From NCBI GenBank assembly GCA_937988865.1, contig CALKHV010000078.1:1-29071 (forward strand): a stretch of 29,071 bases of DNA, in the 5' to 3' direction. The position numbers and the translations under genes were made by a program. The notes below the pieces were generated by a model. That model did not search any database. It was not told where the DNA came from and saw only the letters and a program-made list of their open reading frames with translations. This stretch comes from an uncultured Propionibacteriaceae bacterium. Lineage in GTDB: Bacteria > Actinomycetota > Actinomycetes > Propionibacteriales > Propionibacteriaceae. The first letter of the stretch is position 1; each line of letters opens with the position of its first letter. Below, in pieces: positions 1-7,080 of the stretch.

Positions 1-374
1 GGGTGAGTCTGGTGCTCTTCATCGTGGGACTCCGGCACCTCGGCACAGCCAGGGCGGGCGCCTATTTCTCCATCGCACCGTTCTTCGGTGCACTCCTGGC
101 TGTTGCGCTCGGCGAACCGCTCACGACGCCACTGCTGGCAGCCGGTGCGTTGATGGGCCTGGGGGTCTGGCTCCACCTGACGGAGCGGCACTCGCACGAG
201 CACACCCACGAACCGATCACCCACGACCATTGGCACGTCCATGACGAGCACCACCAGCACCCTCACGGCGAGCCGGTTGCCGTCGGCACCCGGCACCGCC
301 ATCCCCACACCCACGCCGCCGTGACGCACACCCACGAGCATTTCCCCGACGCCCACCACCGTCACGGCCACTGA
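1..374 (+). CDS. EamA/DMT-family transporter, C-terminal part (partial at left edge), His-rich tail
   Basis: Only the last ~123 codons are in the window; the reading frame is open to the left edge, so the true start lies outside. The visible part has two hydrophobic segments (about residues 1-25 and 27-57 of the fragment) with the 'AYFSIAPFFGALLAVALGE' signature of the last helices of EamA drug/metabolite transporters, which are inner-membrane exporters of small metabolites. After the last helix comes a cytosolic or periplasmic tail of ~60 residues containing about 23 histidines in HxH and HHxH patterns, which suggests metal binding (Zn, Ni or Co). The substrate cannot be inferred. The gene converges on the DUF4349 lipoprotein gene, with a 29-bp gap. 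Family assignment is fairly sure; the metal link is inference. Confidence 0.8.
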   Translation, partial: VSLVLFIVGLRHLGTARAGAYFSIAPFFGALLAVALGEPLTTPLLAAGALMGLGVWLHLTERHSHEHTHEPITHDHWHVHDEHHQHPHGEPVAVGTRHRHPHTHAAVTHTHEHFPDAHHRHGH

Positions 375-403
375 ACTTCACGAGCATTGAGGTCAACCGA
401 GAG

Positions 404-1333
404 TCACTCCGAGTCGGCGTCCACCCGGACGTCCGGTCGGGCACTCTCATGCGCTGCCCTGTCGGCCCGCTTCTGCGCGCCAACCCGGCGCCGCCAGGCG
501 ATCAGCGGCCAGGCGACCAGGCCTGCGATCAGGGCGAACGGGATCAGTGCACCCAGGATGACCATGAGTCCTTCGACCGAGTTCAGGAAGGCTTCCCAGC
601 CCTGCTTGAGCACACGGACGAATGCGTTGTCCTCGGGCACCGGCGCAGATTCCGTCGACAGCGTCACGGTGATCGGGGCCAGCGCCACGCGAGCCGCGAG
701 TGACTTCTGCTGGGCCTCGAGTGACTCCAGCTGCGCCTGACGCTGCGTCAGCTCAGTCTCGATCGCCACGAGTTCGCCGATGGTGTTCGCCTTGGCCATC
801 ATGGCCTGCACCCGCGCGACGGATGCCTTCAGTGTCGCCACCCGCGCGTCCACGTCGACCACCTGCGTCGTGACATCGACGCTCGAAATGTTCTGCTGGG
901 CGACGGTGCCGATCTGCCCCAGACCTACCAGCGTTGCGTCCAGCTTGTCCGACGGAACCTGAAGGGTGAGGGTCGAGTAGCTCTTCGCCCCGTCCAGGCC
1001 CCCTGATGTCTCTTCCGCCGCGACGATGCCACCGGCGACGGTCGCTGCCGACCGCACCTTGCTGATGGCGATGGTCACGTCGTCGACCCGGAGCCACAGG
1101 GACGCCGTCCTGGCCACCTGACGATCCACCGTCAGCGTCCCGTCGGTCACGAACCCGCCGGCATCCTCACCAGACACCTCGGGAGCCTTCCCGTCCACGG
1201 CGGGCGCCCCGACGTCGTTCTGCGTCACGCCCCCGCTGGACGTTGACGAGTCGTTGCTCCCGCCCCCGCAGCCGCCGAGCGCGAGGGCCAGTGCGAGCAC
1301 CGCGCCCGTGACTGCCATTCGTGATGTGAACAT
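404..1333 (-). CDS. DUF4349 domain lipoprotein
   Basis: Predicted secreted lipoprotein of 309 residues. The N-terminus is a signal peptide ending in the lipobox LGGC, so the mature protein should be lipid-anchored at Cys. A Gly/Ser/Asp-rich linker follows, then the DUF4349 domain with a heptad-like region (about residues 165-215, 'VAIETELTQRQAQLESLE') that looks coiled-coil, and a C-terminal membrane helix ('LMVILGALIPFALIAGLVAWPLIAW' region) followed by a basic tail. The ATG at 1333 is chosen because GAAGGA lies 8 nt upstream; in-frame starts at 1342 and 1363 lack such a site and would push the signal peptide inward. DUF4349 proteins have no established biochemical role. The gene lies 73 bp downstream of dinB on the same strand. 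Confidence 0.85.
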   Translation of the reverse strand: MFTSRMAVTGAVLALALALGGCGGGSNDSSTSSGGVTQNDVGAPAVDGKAPEVSGEDAGGFVTDGTLTVDRQVARTASLWLRVDDVTIAISKVRSAATVAGGIVAAEETSGGLDGAKSYSTLTLQVPSDKLDATLVGLGQIGTVAQQNISSVDVTTQVVDVDARVATLKASVARVQAMMAKANTIGELVAIETELTQRQAQLESLEAQQKSLAARVALAPITVTLSTESAPVPEDNAFVRVLKQGWEAFLNSVEGLMVILGALIPFALIAGLVAWPLIAWRRRVGAQKRADRAAHESARPDVRVDADSE

Positions 1334-1406
1334 GTCAACCATCCTTCGTCGGACGGGGCTCAAGCGCCCCTCACCCAGCCAACCATCTGGACGCCGGGCT
1401 TGGTTG

Positions 1407-2756
1407 TCACTCCCCCGGCTCGCCGGGGTCGGCGTCCATCTCGATGAGGTCGACGTCGCGGTGCAGGGCCGGATCGTCCATCGCGAAGGTGCGGACGGGA
1501 CCGATCGGCGTCCCCCGCGATTCGAACCGCACCGTCAGGCGCCCGAGGCCCGACCCCCATACCCAACCCCGTCCGAACTCGTCGTGCGCCACCTCCATGC
1601 CCGGCACCCAGAGGTCGTCCCGACGGCGCGGCAGTGCCTCCACCGGTGGCGTCATCTCCTCGGTCACCGGCTCGCCGGCCTCGTCGAGGCTGAACAACTC
1701 CTCCTGCGCTGCAACCGTGAAGTTCGACACACCCACCCCCAGCAGCCGGACGCCTTCGCGCAGCTCCAGTCCGCCGACCAGGGCGTGCGCGACGGAGGCG
1801 ATCCGCTCGCCCGCGTCGGTGGCGCCCGACAGGGTGCGCGACCGCGTCCACGTGGTGAAGTCGCCCAGCCTGACCTTCACGCTGATCGTGCGCGCGAACA
1901 GCCCGGCCCTGCCGAGCCGCTCGGTGACCAGGGCGGACGCGACGTCCACCCGGCGCGAGATCTCGCCGGGGTCGACGAGGTCGGTGGCGAACGTGTCCTC
2001 CACCGAGATCGACTTCGCCTCGCGCACCGGCTCGACAGGCCGGTCGTCCCGTGCGAAGGCGAGTTCACAGAGACCCTCTGCGGCCGAGCGTCCGATCTCG
2101 TGGGCCAACTCACCCACGGACGCCCGTTGCAGGTCCCCGACCGTCCGGATACCCAAGCGCTCGAGCTTCTCCATCGTGACCGGCCCGATGCCCGGCACGG
2201 CCCGCGCAGGAAGCGGCGTGATCACCTCGACCTCCGAGCCCGGCGGCACGAGCACGAGCCCGTTCGGCTTCGCCATCTCGGACGCCACCTTCGCGATGAA
2301 CTTGCTGCTCCCGATGCCGACGGACGCCGTCAACCCTTCCGTCCGCCGGTACAACTCGGCCCGAACCTCGTCCCCGAGGTGCCTCAACCGGTCGAGATCA
2401 GAACAGTCGACACCGCCCGCGGCGAGGTCGACGAAGGCCTCGTCGAGGCTCAACGGCTCGACCACCGGCGACAACTCCCGCAAGAGGGCCATCACGATCC
2501 TGGACGACTGCCGGTAGGCGTCGAACCGCCCGTTGAGATAGGCGGCATGGGGTGCCCGCCGACGTGCCTCGCCGATCGACATCGCCGACTTCACGCCGTG
2601 GACGCGAGCCTCGTACGACGCCGTCGCCACCACGCCACGCGGCCCCACCCCGCCGACGACCACGGCCTTCCCACGCAACGACGGCTTGTCGCGCTGCTCG
2701 ACGGCAGCGAAGAACGCGTCCAGGTCGAGGTGCAGGATGCTGGCGAACGGACGCAC
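1407..2756 (-). CDS. dinB: DNA polymerase IV (Y-family, translesion)
   Basis: Error-prone translesion polymerase, 449 residues. Catalytic carboxylates are visible in HLDLDAFFAAVE (Asp11, with the steric-gate Phe16) and SLDEAF (Asp105, Glu106); the YEAR motif sits near residue 49. A QEELF sequence at 351-355 fits the sliding-clamp binding motif (QxxLF). The last ~65 residues ('HDEFGRGWVWG...VRFES') form the small beta-barrel-like extension found on many actinobacterial DinB proteins. The start is GTG at 2756, 3 bp after the stop of the DHFR-GNAT gene, so translational coupling is likely; no strong ribosome binding site is seen. Its place behind thyA and folA suggests co-transcription with nucleotide-pool genes. 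Family and function are confident. Confidence 0.95.
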   Translation of the reverse strand: MRPFASILHLDLDAFFAAVEQRDKPSLRGKAVVVGGVGPRGVVATASYEARVHGVKSAMSIGEARRRAPHAAYLNGRFDAYRQSSRIVMALLRELSPVVEPLSLDEAFVDLAAGGVDCSDLDRLRHLGDEVRAELYRRTEGLTASVGIGSSKFIAKVASEMAKPNGLVLVPPGSEVEVITPLPARAVPGIGPVTMEKLERLGIRTVGDLQRASVGELAHEIGRSAAEGLCELAFARDDRPVEPVREAKSISVEDTFATDLVDPGEISRRVDVASALVTERLGRAGLFARTISVKVRLGDFTTWTRSRTLSGATDAGERIASVAHALVGGLELREGVRLLGVGVSNFTVAAQEELFSLDEAGEPVTEEMTPPVEALPRRRDDLWVPGMEVAHDEFGRGWVWGSGLGRLTVRFESRGTPIGPVRTFAMDDPALHRDVDLIEMDADPGEPGE

Positions 2757-2759
2757 GAA

Positions 2760-3752
2760 TCAGCGTCCCGCAAGCTCCGACACCGCTGCCGCGTAGCAGA
2801 GTTGGAGCGCTCCGAACTCGTCCTCCCGGTCGTCGCGACGCGACAGCCCCAGCTTCTCGGCCACCCTGACCGAGGCAGGGTTCTCCGGACGCATGTGGGC
2901 GTGCAGCTCAGCCCCGGGCGAGCTGACGGCCAGCGCCTCGACAGCAGCCAGCGCCAGTTCGGCCGCATACCCCTGCCCGTGCACCTCACTGGTGAACCTG
3001 TAGTACAGGTTCCACTCGTGGTTCTCGCGCCGACGCACGCCGCCGACCCCGAGCAGGCGACCGTTGAGCCGGTCTCGCGCGATCCAGTATCCGAGCCCGT
3101 CCCGCAGCCACAGCGCCGTGTTGGCCCGCAGCCCCGACTCGAGGCGCGCCACGTCGGTGACCATGGCCTCGGGAGCGTGCGTGTAGAGCAACGGATCGGT
3201 GTGCAGACGCGTCCAGTCGGCAAGATCGTCCGGTGCGACCGGCAGCAGGTCCATGCGGTCGGTGTGGGTGATGGGGAACCACCGGGTGAAGTCGAACCGG
3301 GGGCGGGGCTCTCGTTCGAGGAGCCTCCAGTCGTCGGGGTCGACGTCGGGGAACGTCACGCTCCCGGACGCCGACTCGTGCACCTGGGTGATGTCGATCT
3401 CGGTGAGGTAGTCCCACGCCTCCCGGTACACCTGTCCGCCGCCGGCGACGTAGCAGACCTCGTCCATCGACGCTGCCACCTCGAGCGCGGTCTCGACCGA
3501 CCCCACCGCGAATGCGGGGGCAGCGTCGTCGAACGACATCTCGACCTGTTCAGGATTGCGCGACACCACGATGGTCGTGCGTCCGGGAAGGTAGCGTCCC
3601 ATGGCCTCGGCCGTGTGCCGGCCCATGATGAGGGGGTGACCCATGGTGGTCGCCTTGAAGCGGTCCCAGTCCTCACGGAACTTGAACGGCTGGTCGCGGC
3701 CGTCCCCGATCACGCCGTTGTCGGCCACGACCGCGATGGCGATGACGCGCAT
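2760..3752 (-). CDS. folA: Dihydrofolate reductase fused to a GNAT-family N-acetyltransferase
   Basis: A single 330-residue open frame carries two domains. Residues 1 to ~160 are dihydrofolate reductase (NADPH-dependent reduction of dihydrofolate to tetrahydrofolate): 'ADNGVIGDG', 'TMGHPLIMGRHTAEAMGR', 'LPGRTTIVVSRN' and the NADPH-site 'AGGGQVYR'. Residues ~167-330 are a RimJ/RimL-like GNAT acetyltransferase with the acetyl-CoA loop HGQGYA (258-263) and the C-terminal NPASVRVAEKLG (291-302). Stand-alone DHFRs are about 160-180 residues. The substrate motif usually written LPW is QPF here (residues 21-23). The start at 3752 is fixed by AAGGAGGA just upstream; the longer frame has no DHFR-like sequence. 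It lies 34 bp after thyA, the enzyme that makes its substrate. The acetyl acceptor is unknown. Confidence 0.9.
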   Translation of the reverse strand: MRVIAIAVVADNGVIGDGRDQPFKFREDWDRFKATTMGHPLIMGRHTAEAMGRYLPGRTTIVVSRNPEQVEMSFDDAAPAFAVGSVETALEVAASMDEVCYVAGGGQVYREAWDYLTEIDITQVHESASGSVTFPDVDPDDWRLLEREPRPRFDFTRWFPITHTDRMDLLPVAPDDLADWTRLHTDPLLYTHAPEAMVTDVARLESGLRANTALWLRDGLGYWIARDRLNGRLLGVGGVRRRENHEWNLYYRFTSEVHGQGYAAELALAAVEALAVSSPGAELHAHMRPENPASVRVAEKLGLSRRDDREDEFGALQLCYAAAVSELAGR

Positions 3753-3786
3753 GACTCCTCCTTGAGGTTGGACTTCTCGGACAGCT

Positions 3787-4581
3787 TCAGACGGCGATCG
3801 GTGCCTTGATGGCGGGGTGGGGGTCGTAACCCTCGATGGTGATGTCGGACAGTTCGAAGGCGTCGATCTCCCGGACGTCCGGGTTGAGCACAAGTCTCGG
3901 CAGCGGACGCGGCTCCCGAGCGAGTTGGGTCGCGACCTGTTCGAGGTGGTTGGAGTAGATGTGGGCGTCCCCGAGGGTGTGGACGAAGTCGCCCACCTCA
4001 AGGCCCGTCACCTGGGCGACGAGGTGGGTGAGCAGGGCGTAGGACGCGATGTTGAACGGGACGCCGAGGAAGATGTCGGCGCTGCGTTGGTAGAGCTGGC
4101 ACGACAGGCGTCCGTCGGCGACGTAGAACTGGAACAGGGCGTGACAAGGGGGAAGGGCCATCTTCTCGACGTCAGCGACGTTCCAGGCGCTCACGATGTG
4201 ACGCCGCGAATCGGGACGCGTCCGGATCGACTCGATGACTCCGGCGATCTGGTCGATGTGGCGCCCATCGGGGGTCGGCCAGCTGCGCCACTGGTAGCCG
4301 TAGACGGGGCCGAGATCGCCCTGATCGTCGGCCCATTCGTCCCAGATGGTGATCTTGTTCTCGTGCAGCCAGGCGATGTTCGTGTCGCCGCGGAGAAACC
4401 ACAGCAGCTCACCGAAGATCGAGCGGGTGTGGAGCTTCTTGGTCGTGAGCAGGGGGAAGCCCTCTCGCAGGTCGAACCGCATCTGGTGACCGAACACGCT
4501 GCGCGTCCCCGTGCCGGTGCGGTCGGACTTGTCGACGCCGGAGTCCATGACGCGGGTCAGCAGGTCGAGGTACTGCTTCAT
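3787..4581 (-). CDS. thyA: Thymidylate synthase
   Basis: Converts dUMP to dTMP using 5,10-methylene-tetrahydrofolate, yielding dihydrofolate. The protein has 264 residues, exactly the usual bacterial ThyA length. The catalytic cysteine is Cys146 in LPPCHALFQFYV; the dUMP phosphate arginines lie in 'RTGTGTRSVFG' and 'TRPDSRRHIVSAWN'; the substrate-binding 'CQLYQRSADIFLGVPFNIASYALL' region and the C-terminal 'AIKAPIAV' are intact. The ATG overlaps the rdgB stop codon (ATGA, 4 bases), which shows tight translational coupling. The downstream dihydrofolate reductase recycles its folate product, so the pair forms the thymidylate cycle. Nothing looks degenerate. Confidence 0.98.
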   Translation of the reverse strand: MKQYLDLLTRVMDSGVDKSDRTGTGTRSVFGHQMRFDLREGFPLLTTKKLHTRSIFGELLWFLRGDTNIAWLHENKITIWDEWADDQGDLGPVYGYQWRSWPTPDGRHIDQIAGVIESIRTRPDSRRHIVSAWNVADVEKMALPPCHALFQFYVADGRLSCQLYQRSADIFLGVPFNIASYALLTHLVAQVTGLEVGDFVHTLGDAHIYSNHLEQVATQLAREPRPLPRLVLNPDVREIDAFELSDITIEGYDPHPAIKAPIAV

Positions 4582-5198
4582 GTCAGTCGTCCCTGGTGCA
4601 CGAGCTGGGCGAGCACCGGCACGATCGCCCGGACCGCCTGCCCACGATGGCTGATGGCGTTCTTGGCGTCGGGCGCGAGCTGGGCGCTCGTCACCGCCAG
4701 TCCCTCGGGGACGAAGATCGGGTCGTAACCGAAGCCGTTGTCACCAGCGGGAACGAGCGCCACCTGGCCCTCCCAGTCACGACTCACGACCTCCTCGCCT
4801 CCGTCCGGGAGCGCGAGGGCCATGGCGCAGACGAACCGTGCGTCCCGCTCCCCCGCAGGGACGTCGCTGATCTGGCGCAGCAGCAACTCGTTGTTGGCTG
4901 CGTCATCACATTCAGGTCCGGCCCAGCGCGCCGACCGGACGCCGGGACACCCGTTGAGCACGTCAACCTCGATTCCCGAGTCGTCGGCCAGCGCCGGCAG
5001 ACCCGTCGCCTCAACGCAGGCACGCGCCTTGAGCAGAGCGTTGCCCTCGAAGGTGCGCTCGGTCTCGGCCGGCTCGGGGTAGGGGGGCAGGTCGGCCAGG
5101 CCCAGCACGACGACGTCGAGTCCGGCGTCCGAGAGCACGTGGCGCAGCTCGACCAGCTTCCTGGCGTTGTTCGTGGCGAGCACGACGCGGGCGGTCAC
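4578..5198 (-). CDS. rdgB: RdgB/HAM1-family non-canonical purine NTP pyrophosphatase
   Basis: House-cleaning enzyme that hydrolyses ITP, dITP and XTP to monophosphates and so keeps deaminated purines out of DNA. The product has 206 residues from GTG 5198, the normal family size. Family signatures are 'VVLATNNARKLVEL' at the N-terminus, 'TFEGNALLKA', 'ALADDSGIEVDVLNGCPGVRSARWAG' and 'GFGYDPIFVPEG', ending with 'KNAISHRGQAV'. The frame runs further upstream to 5261, but those 21 residues overlap rph and lack family similarity, so the GTG 4 bp after the rph stop is preferred. rph-rdgB adjacency is common in Actinobacteria. The stop overlaps the thyA start. Confidence 0.95.
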   Translation of the reverse strand: MTARVVLATNNARKLVELRHVLSDAGLDVVVLGLADLPPYPEPAETERTFEGNALLKARACVEATGLPALADDSGIEVDVLNGCPGVRSARWAGPECDDAANNELLLRQISDVPAGERDARFVCAMALALPDGGEEVVSRDWEGQVALVPAGDNGFGYDPIFVPEGLAVTSAQLAPDAKNAISHRGQAVRAIVPVLAQLVHQGRLT

Positions 5199-5202
5199 CG
5201 GC

Positions 5203-5931
5203 TCACCGGCCCAGCGCGGCGCGCTGAATCTCGGCAAGCTCGGCGCAGCCGCGCAGGCCAAGGTCGAGCAGCGTGTTGAGCGTCTCCCGGTCGAAGGGGA
5301 CGCCCTCAGCCGTGCCCTGCACCTCGACGAAGTCGCCCGATCCGGCCACGACGATGTTCATGTCGGTGTCGGCGGACGAGTCCTCCTCGTACTGCAGGTC
5401 GAGCATGGGGACGCCGTTCACGACACCCACACTGATCGCGCTCACCGAGTCCTTGAGCGGCTCGCCCTTGAGTGCGTTCCGGGCGCGCAACCACTCCACA
5501 GCGTCCGCGAGGGCGACGTAGGCCCCGGTGATGGACGCGGTCCGCGTCCCGCCGTCGGCCTGCAGGACGTCGCAGTCGATGACGATGGTGTTCTCGCCCA
5601 GGGCCTCGTAGTCGATGACGGCGCGCAGGCTGCGTCCGATGAGGCGCGAGATCTCGTGCGTCCGACCGCCGACCTTGCCACGGCGCGACTCACGGTCGCT
5701 GCGGGTGTGGGTCGAACGCGGCAGCATCTCGTACTCGCTGGTCACCCAGCCGCGTCCCTGGCCTTTCATCCACCTCGGGACGCCCTCTGTCACGGATGCT
5801 GCGACGAGCACGCGGGTGCGTCCGAACTCGACGAGGACGCTCCCCTCGGCGTGGTCGAGCCAGTGACGGGTGATCGTGACGGGGCGGAGCTGGTCGGGGG
5901 TACGTCCGTCGATGCGGAGGGCGTCGGTCAT
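5203..5931 (-). CDS. rph: Ribonuclease PH
   Basis: Phosphorolytic 3'-to-5' exoribonuclease that trims tRNA precursors, releasing nucleoside diphosphates. The 242-residue length matches the family. Typical sequences are 'EGSVLVEFGRTRVLVAASV', 'GRGWVTSEYEMLPRSTHTR', 'GRSLRAVIDYEALGENTIV', 'DCDVLQADGGTRTASITGA' and 'DLQYEEDSSADTDMNIV'. The ATG at 5931 has no Shine-Dalgarno site; instead TAGGCT ends 6 nt before it, so a leaderless mRNA is likely. Two copies of a 23-bp tandem repeat sit just upstream over the expected -35 region. Gene order murI-rph-rdgB is common in Actinobacteria. It is the first gene of the likely rph-rdgB-thyA-folA-dinB operon. Confidence 0.97.
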   Translation of the reverse strand: MTDALRIDGRTPDQLRPVTITRHWLDHAEGSVLVEFGRTRVLVAASVTEGVPRWMKGQGRGWVTSEYEMLPRSTHTRSDRESRRGKVGGRTHEISRLIGRSLRAVIDYEALGENTIVIDCDVLQADGGTRTASITGAYVALADAVEWLRARNALKGEPLKDSVSAISVGVVNGVPMLDLQYEEDSSADTDMNIVVAGSGDFVEVQGTAEGVPFDRETLNTLLDLGLRGCAELAEIQRAALGR

Positions 5932-5943
5932 GCAGGCAGCCTA
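5932..5943 (-). promoter_or_regulatory. Leaderless-type promoter of rph
   Basis: On the minus strand TAGGCT (5943-5938) is followed by 6 nt and then the rph ATG, so transcription should begin at or next to the start codon. A weak -35 (CTGAAC, 5965-5960, spacer 16) lies in the upstream 23-bp repeat. No Shine-Dalgarno sequence is present. Confidence 0.6.
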
Positions 5944-5951
5944 CCGGCGAG

Positions 5952-5997
5952 GTCGACGTGTTCAGTCCTTCGAAGTCGACGTCTTCAGTCCTGCGAA
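5952..5997. repeat. Two tandem 23-bp imperfect repeats upstream of rph
   Basis: Copies at 5952-5974 and 5975-5997 share 21 of 23 bases (differences at unit positions 9 and 19), each starting GTCGACGT and ending CGAA. They abut without spacer and lie at the -35 region and just upstream for the rph promoter. They could be regulator sites or a local slippage duplication; the sequence alone does not decide. Confidence 0.75.
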
Positions 5998-5999
5998 AC

Positions 6000-6043
6000 T
6001 GTCTGTAGTCAGACACTTCGGCAGGAGTGAGTGGCGGCTCACT
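6000..6043 (-). terminator. Tandem hairpins after murI, possible terminator
   Basis: Two perfect dyads follow the murI stop in the minus direction. The first has 6-bp arms AGTGAG/CTCACT (6026-6031 and 6038-6043) and includes part of the stop codon. The second has TGTCTG/CAGACA arms (6000-6005 and 6010-6015) with a 4-nt loop, followed on the minus strand by GTTT. Stems are short, so termination is a moderate call; the 16-bp palindrome at 6000-6015 could instead be an operator. Confidence 0.4.
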
Positions 6044-6864
6044 CACCGGACCAGCGGGACCTGGTGCACATCGTCGACGAAGCCGCCCATGAGCCGGTGC
6101 CCGAGCGTGCGGAAGAGGTCCGGATTGCCCGTCGTGAGGAACAGTCGCTGGGCCTGACGAGGCTCGCTGTGCAGGACGCCCAGCCGCGTGAGGGACGCGA
6201 AGGTGGCGCGTGCGCACTCCTCCGCGCTGGAGACGAGCGTGACATCCTCGCCGATGACGTAGCTGATGACGCCCGCGAGCAGCGGGTAGTGGGTGCAGCC
6301 GAGGATGAGGGTGTCGATCTGCGCGTCCCGGAGCGGTGTGAGGTACTCCTCGGCGACGCCGAGCAGTTCGTCACCGCCCGTGATGCCCGCCTCGACGAAT
6401 TCCACGAAACGAGGGCAGACGCGGGTCACCAGGCTCACCTGCGGGGACGCACCGAGCGCGTCGTTGTACGACCTCGACGTGGCAGTGGCCTGGGTGCAGA
6501 TCACGCCCACGCGTCCGCTGCGGGTGGCCGCCACGGCTCGACGCGCGGCCGGGATGATGACCTCGCTGATGGGCACGTCGTAGCGTTCGCGGGCGTCGCG
6601 GAGCACGGCCGAGGACGCGGTGTTGCACGCGATGACCAGGGCCTTCACGCCGTGGTTGACGAGCCGGTCGAGGCATTCCAGGGCGTACTCGCGGACTTCG
6701 GCGATCGGCTTGGGGCCGTAGGGGGCTCGGGCGGTGTCACCGAGGTAGATGACGTCCTCGTGGGGCAGCAGGTCGACCAGCGATCGGGCCACCGTGAGAC
6801 CACCGAAACCGGAGTCGAAGATGCCGATGGGGGCGTCGGTTCCCAGCACATCGCGCATCGCCAC
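6043..6864 (-). CDS. murI: Glutamate racemase
   Basis: Interconverts L- and D-glutamate, supplying D-Glu for peptidoglycan. The 273-residue protein has both catalytic cysteines in their motifs: VIACNTAS (Cys80) and LGCTHYPLL (Cys190). The N-terminal 'IGIFDSGFGGLTVARSL' and 'YLGDTARAPYG' substrate motifs are intact. The GTG at 6864 is chosen because TAGACT ends exactly 6 nt before it, as in other leaderless-type genes of this window; the internal ATG at 6858 is the alternative. The gene precedes rph, as in many Actinobacteria, but a hairpin pair and a separate rph promoter suggest at least partly independent transcription. Confidence 0.97.
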   Translation of the reverse strand: MAMRDVLGTDAPIGIFDSGFGGLTVARSLVDLLPHEDVIYLGDTARAPYGPKPIAEVREYALECLDRLVNHGVKALVIACNTASSAVLRDARERYDVPISEVIIPAARRAVAATRSGRVGVICTQATATSRSYNDALGASPQVSLVTRVCPRFVEFVEAGITGGDELLGVAEEYLTPLRDAQIDTLILGCTHYPLLAGVISYVIGEDVTLVSSAEECARATFASLTRLGVLHSEPRQAQRLFLTTGNPDLFRTLGHRLMGGFVDDVHQVPLVR

Positions 6865-6876
6865 GGGGCCAGTCTA
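6865..6876 (-). promoter_or_regulatory. Leaderless-type promoter of murI
   Basis: TAGACT (6876-6871 on the minus strand) is followed by GGCCCC and the GTG start of murI. The same -10 word in the opposite direction at 6904-6909 drives the small plus-strand ORF, so the 27 bases between them form a compact divergent promoter pair. Confidence 0.6.
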
Positions 6877-6903
6877 GGACCCCGAGGCTCAACGCCCCAC
6901 GCC

Positions 6904-6915
6904 TAGACTTGCGCC
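6904..6915 (+). promoter_or_regulatory. Leaderless-type promoter of the 54-residue ORF
   Basis: TAGACT at 6904-6909 is followed by TGCGCC and then ATG at 6916. Word and spacing match the murI and zincin-like gene promoters. No clear -35 is visible 17 bases upstream. Confidence 0.45.
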
Positions 6916-7080
6916 ATGGAGCCGCGTCCGATCGTGCCCGGGAAGACGGTCCGCCGCGTGCTCGCCCGGATTCTCGGTCGAAATCGCCACCACGACGCGG
7001 CACCGCGTCCGCCGGTGACGTCAGTCCCCGGGACGTCTCAGACTGAGTTGGACGAGCACCGGCCCCCGACGGTCGACTGA
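6916..7080 (+). CDS. Possible small leaderless gene, 54 residues, unknown
   Basis: An ATG-to-TGA frame encoding a basic, Arg/Pro-rich polypeptide beginning MEPRPIVPGKTVRRVLARIL. I do not recognise a family. The first ~24 residues could form a short amphipathic helix; the rest is probably disordered. The main support is the TAGACT-N6-ATG arrangement upstream, identical to that of well-supported genes here. Its last 60 bases overlap the 3' end of the feoC-like gene on the opposite strand, which weakens the case. It could equally be an RNA or a chance frame downstream of a real promoter. Confidence 0.35.
   Translation: MEPRPIVPGKTVRRVLARILGRNRHHDAAPRPPVTSVPGTSQTELDEHRPPTVD

Noticed and set aside
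1254..3809. Very long plus-strand frame (851 codons) opposite dinB and folA
   Set aside because: It is Arg/His/Pro/Gly-rich with no family resemblance and lies antisense to two clear genes; a product of high-GC third-position bias.
5199..5261. Upstream ATG start of rdgB at 5261
   Set aside because: Would overlap rph by 59 bases and add residues absent from the family.
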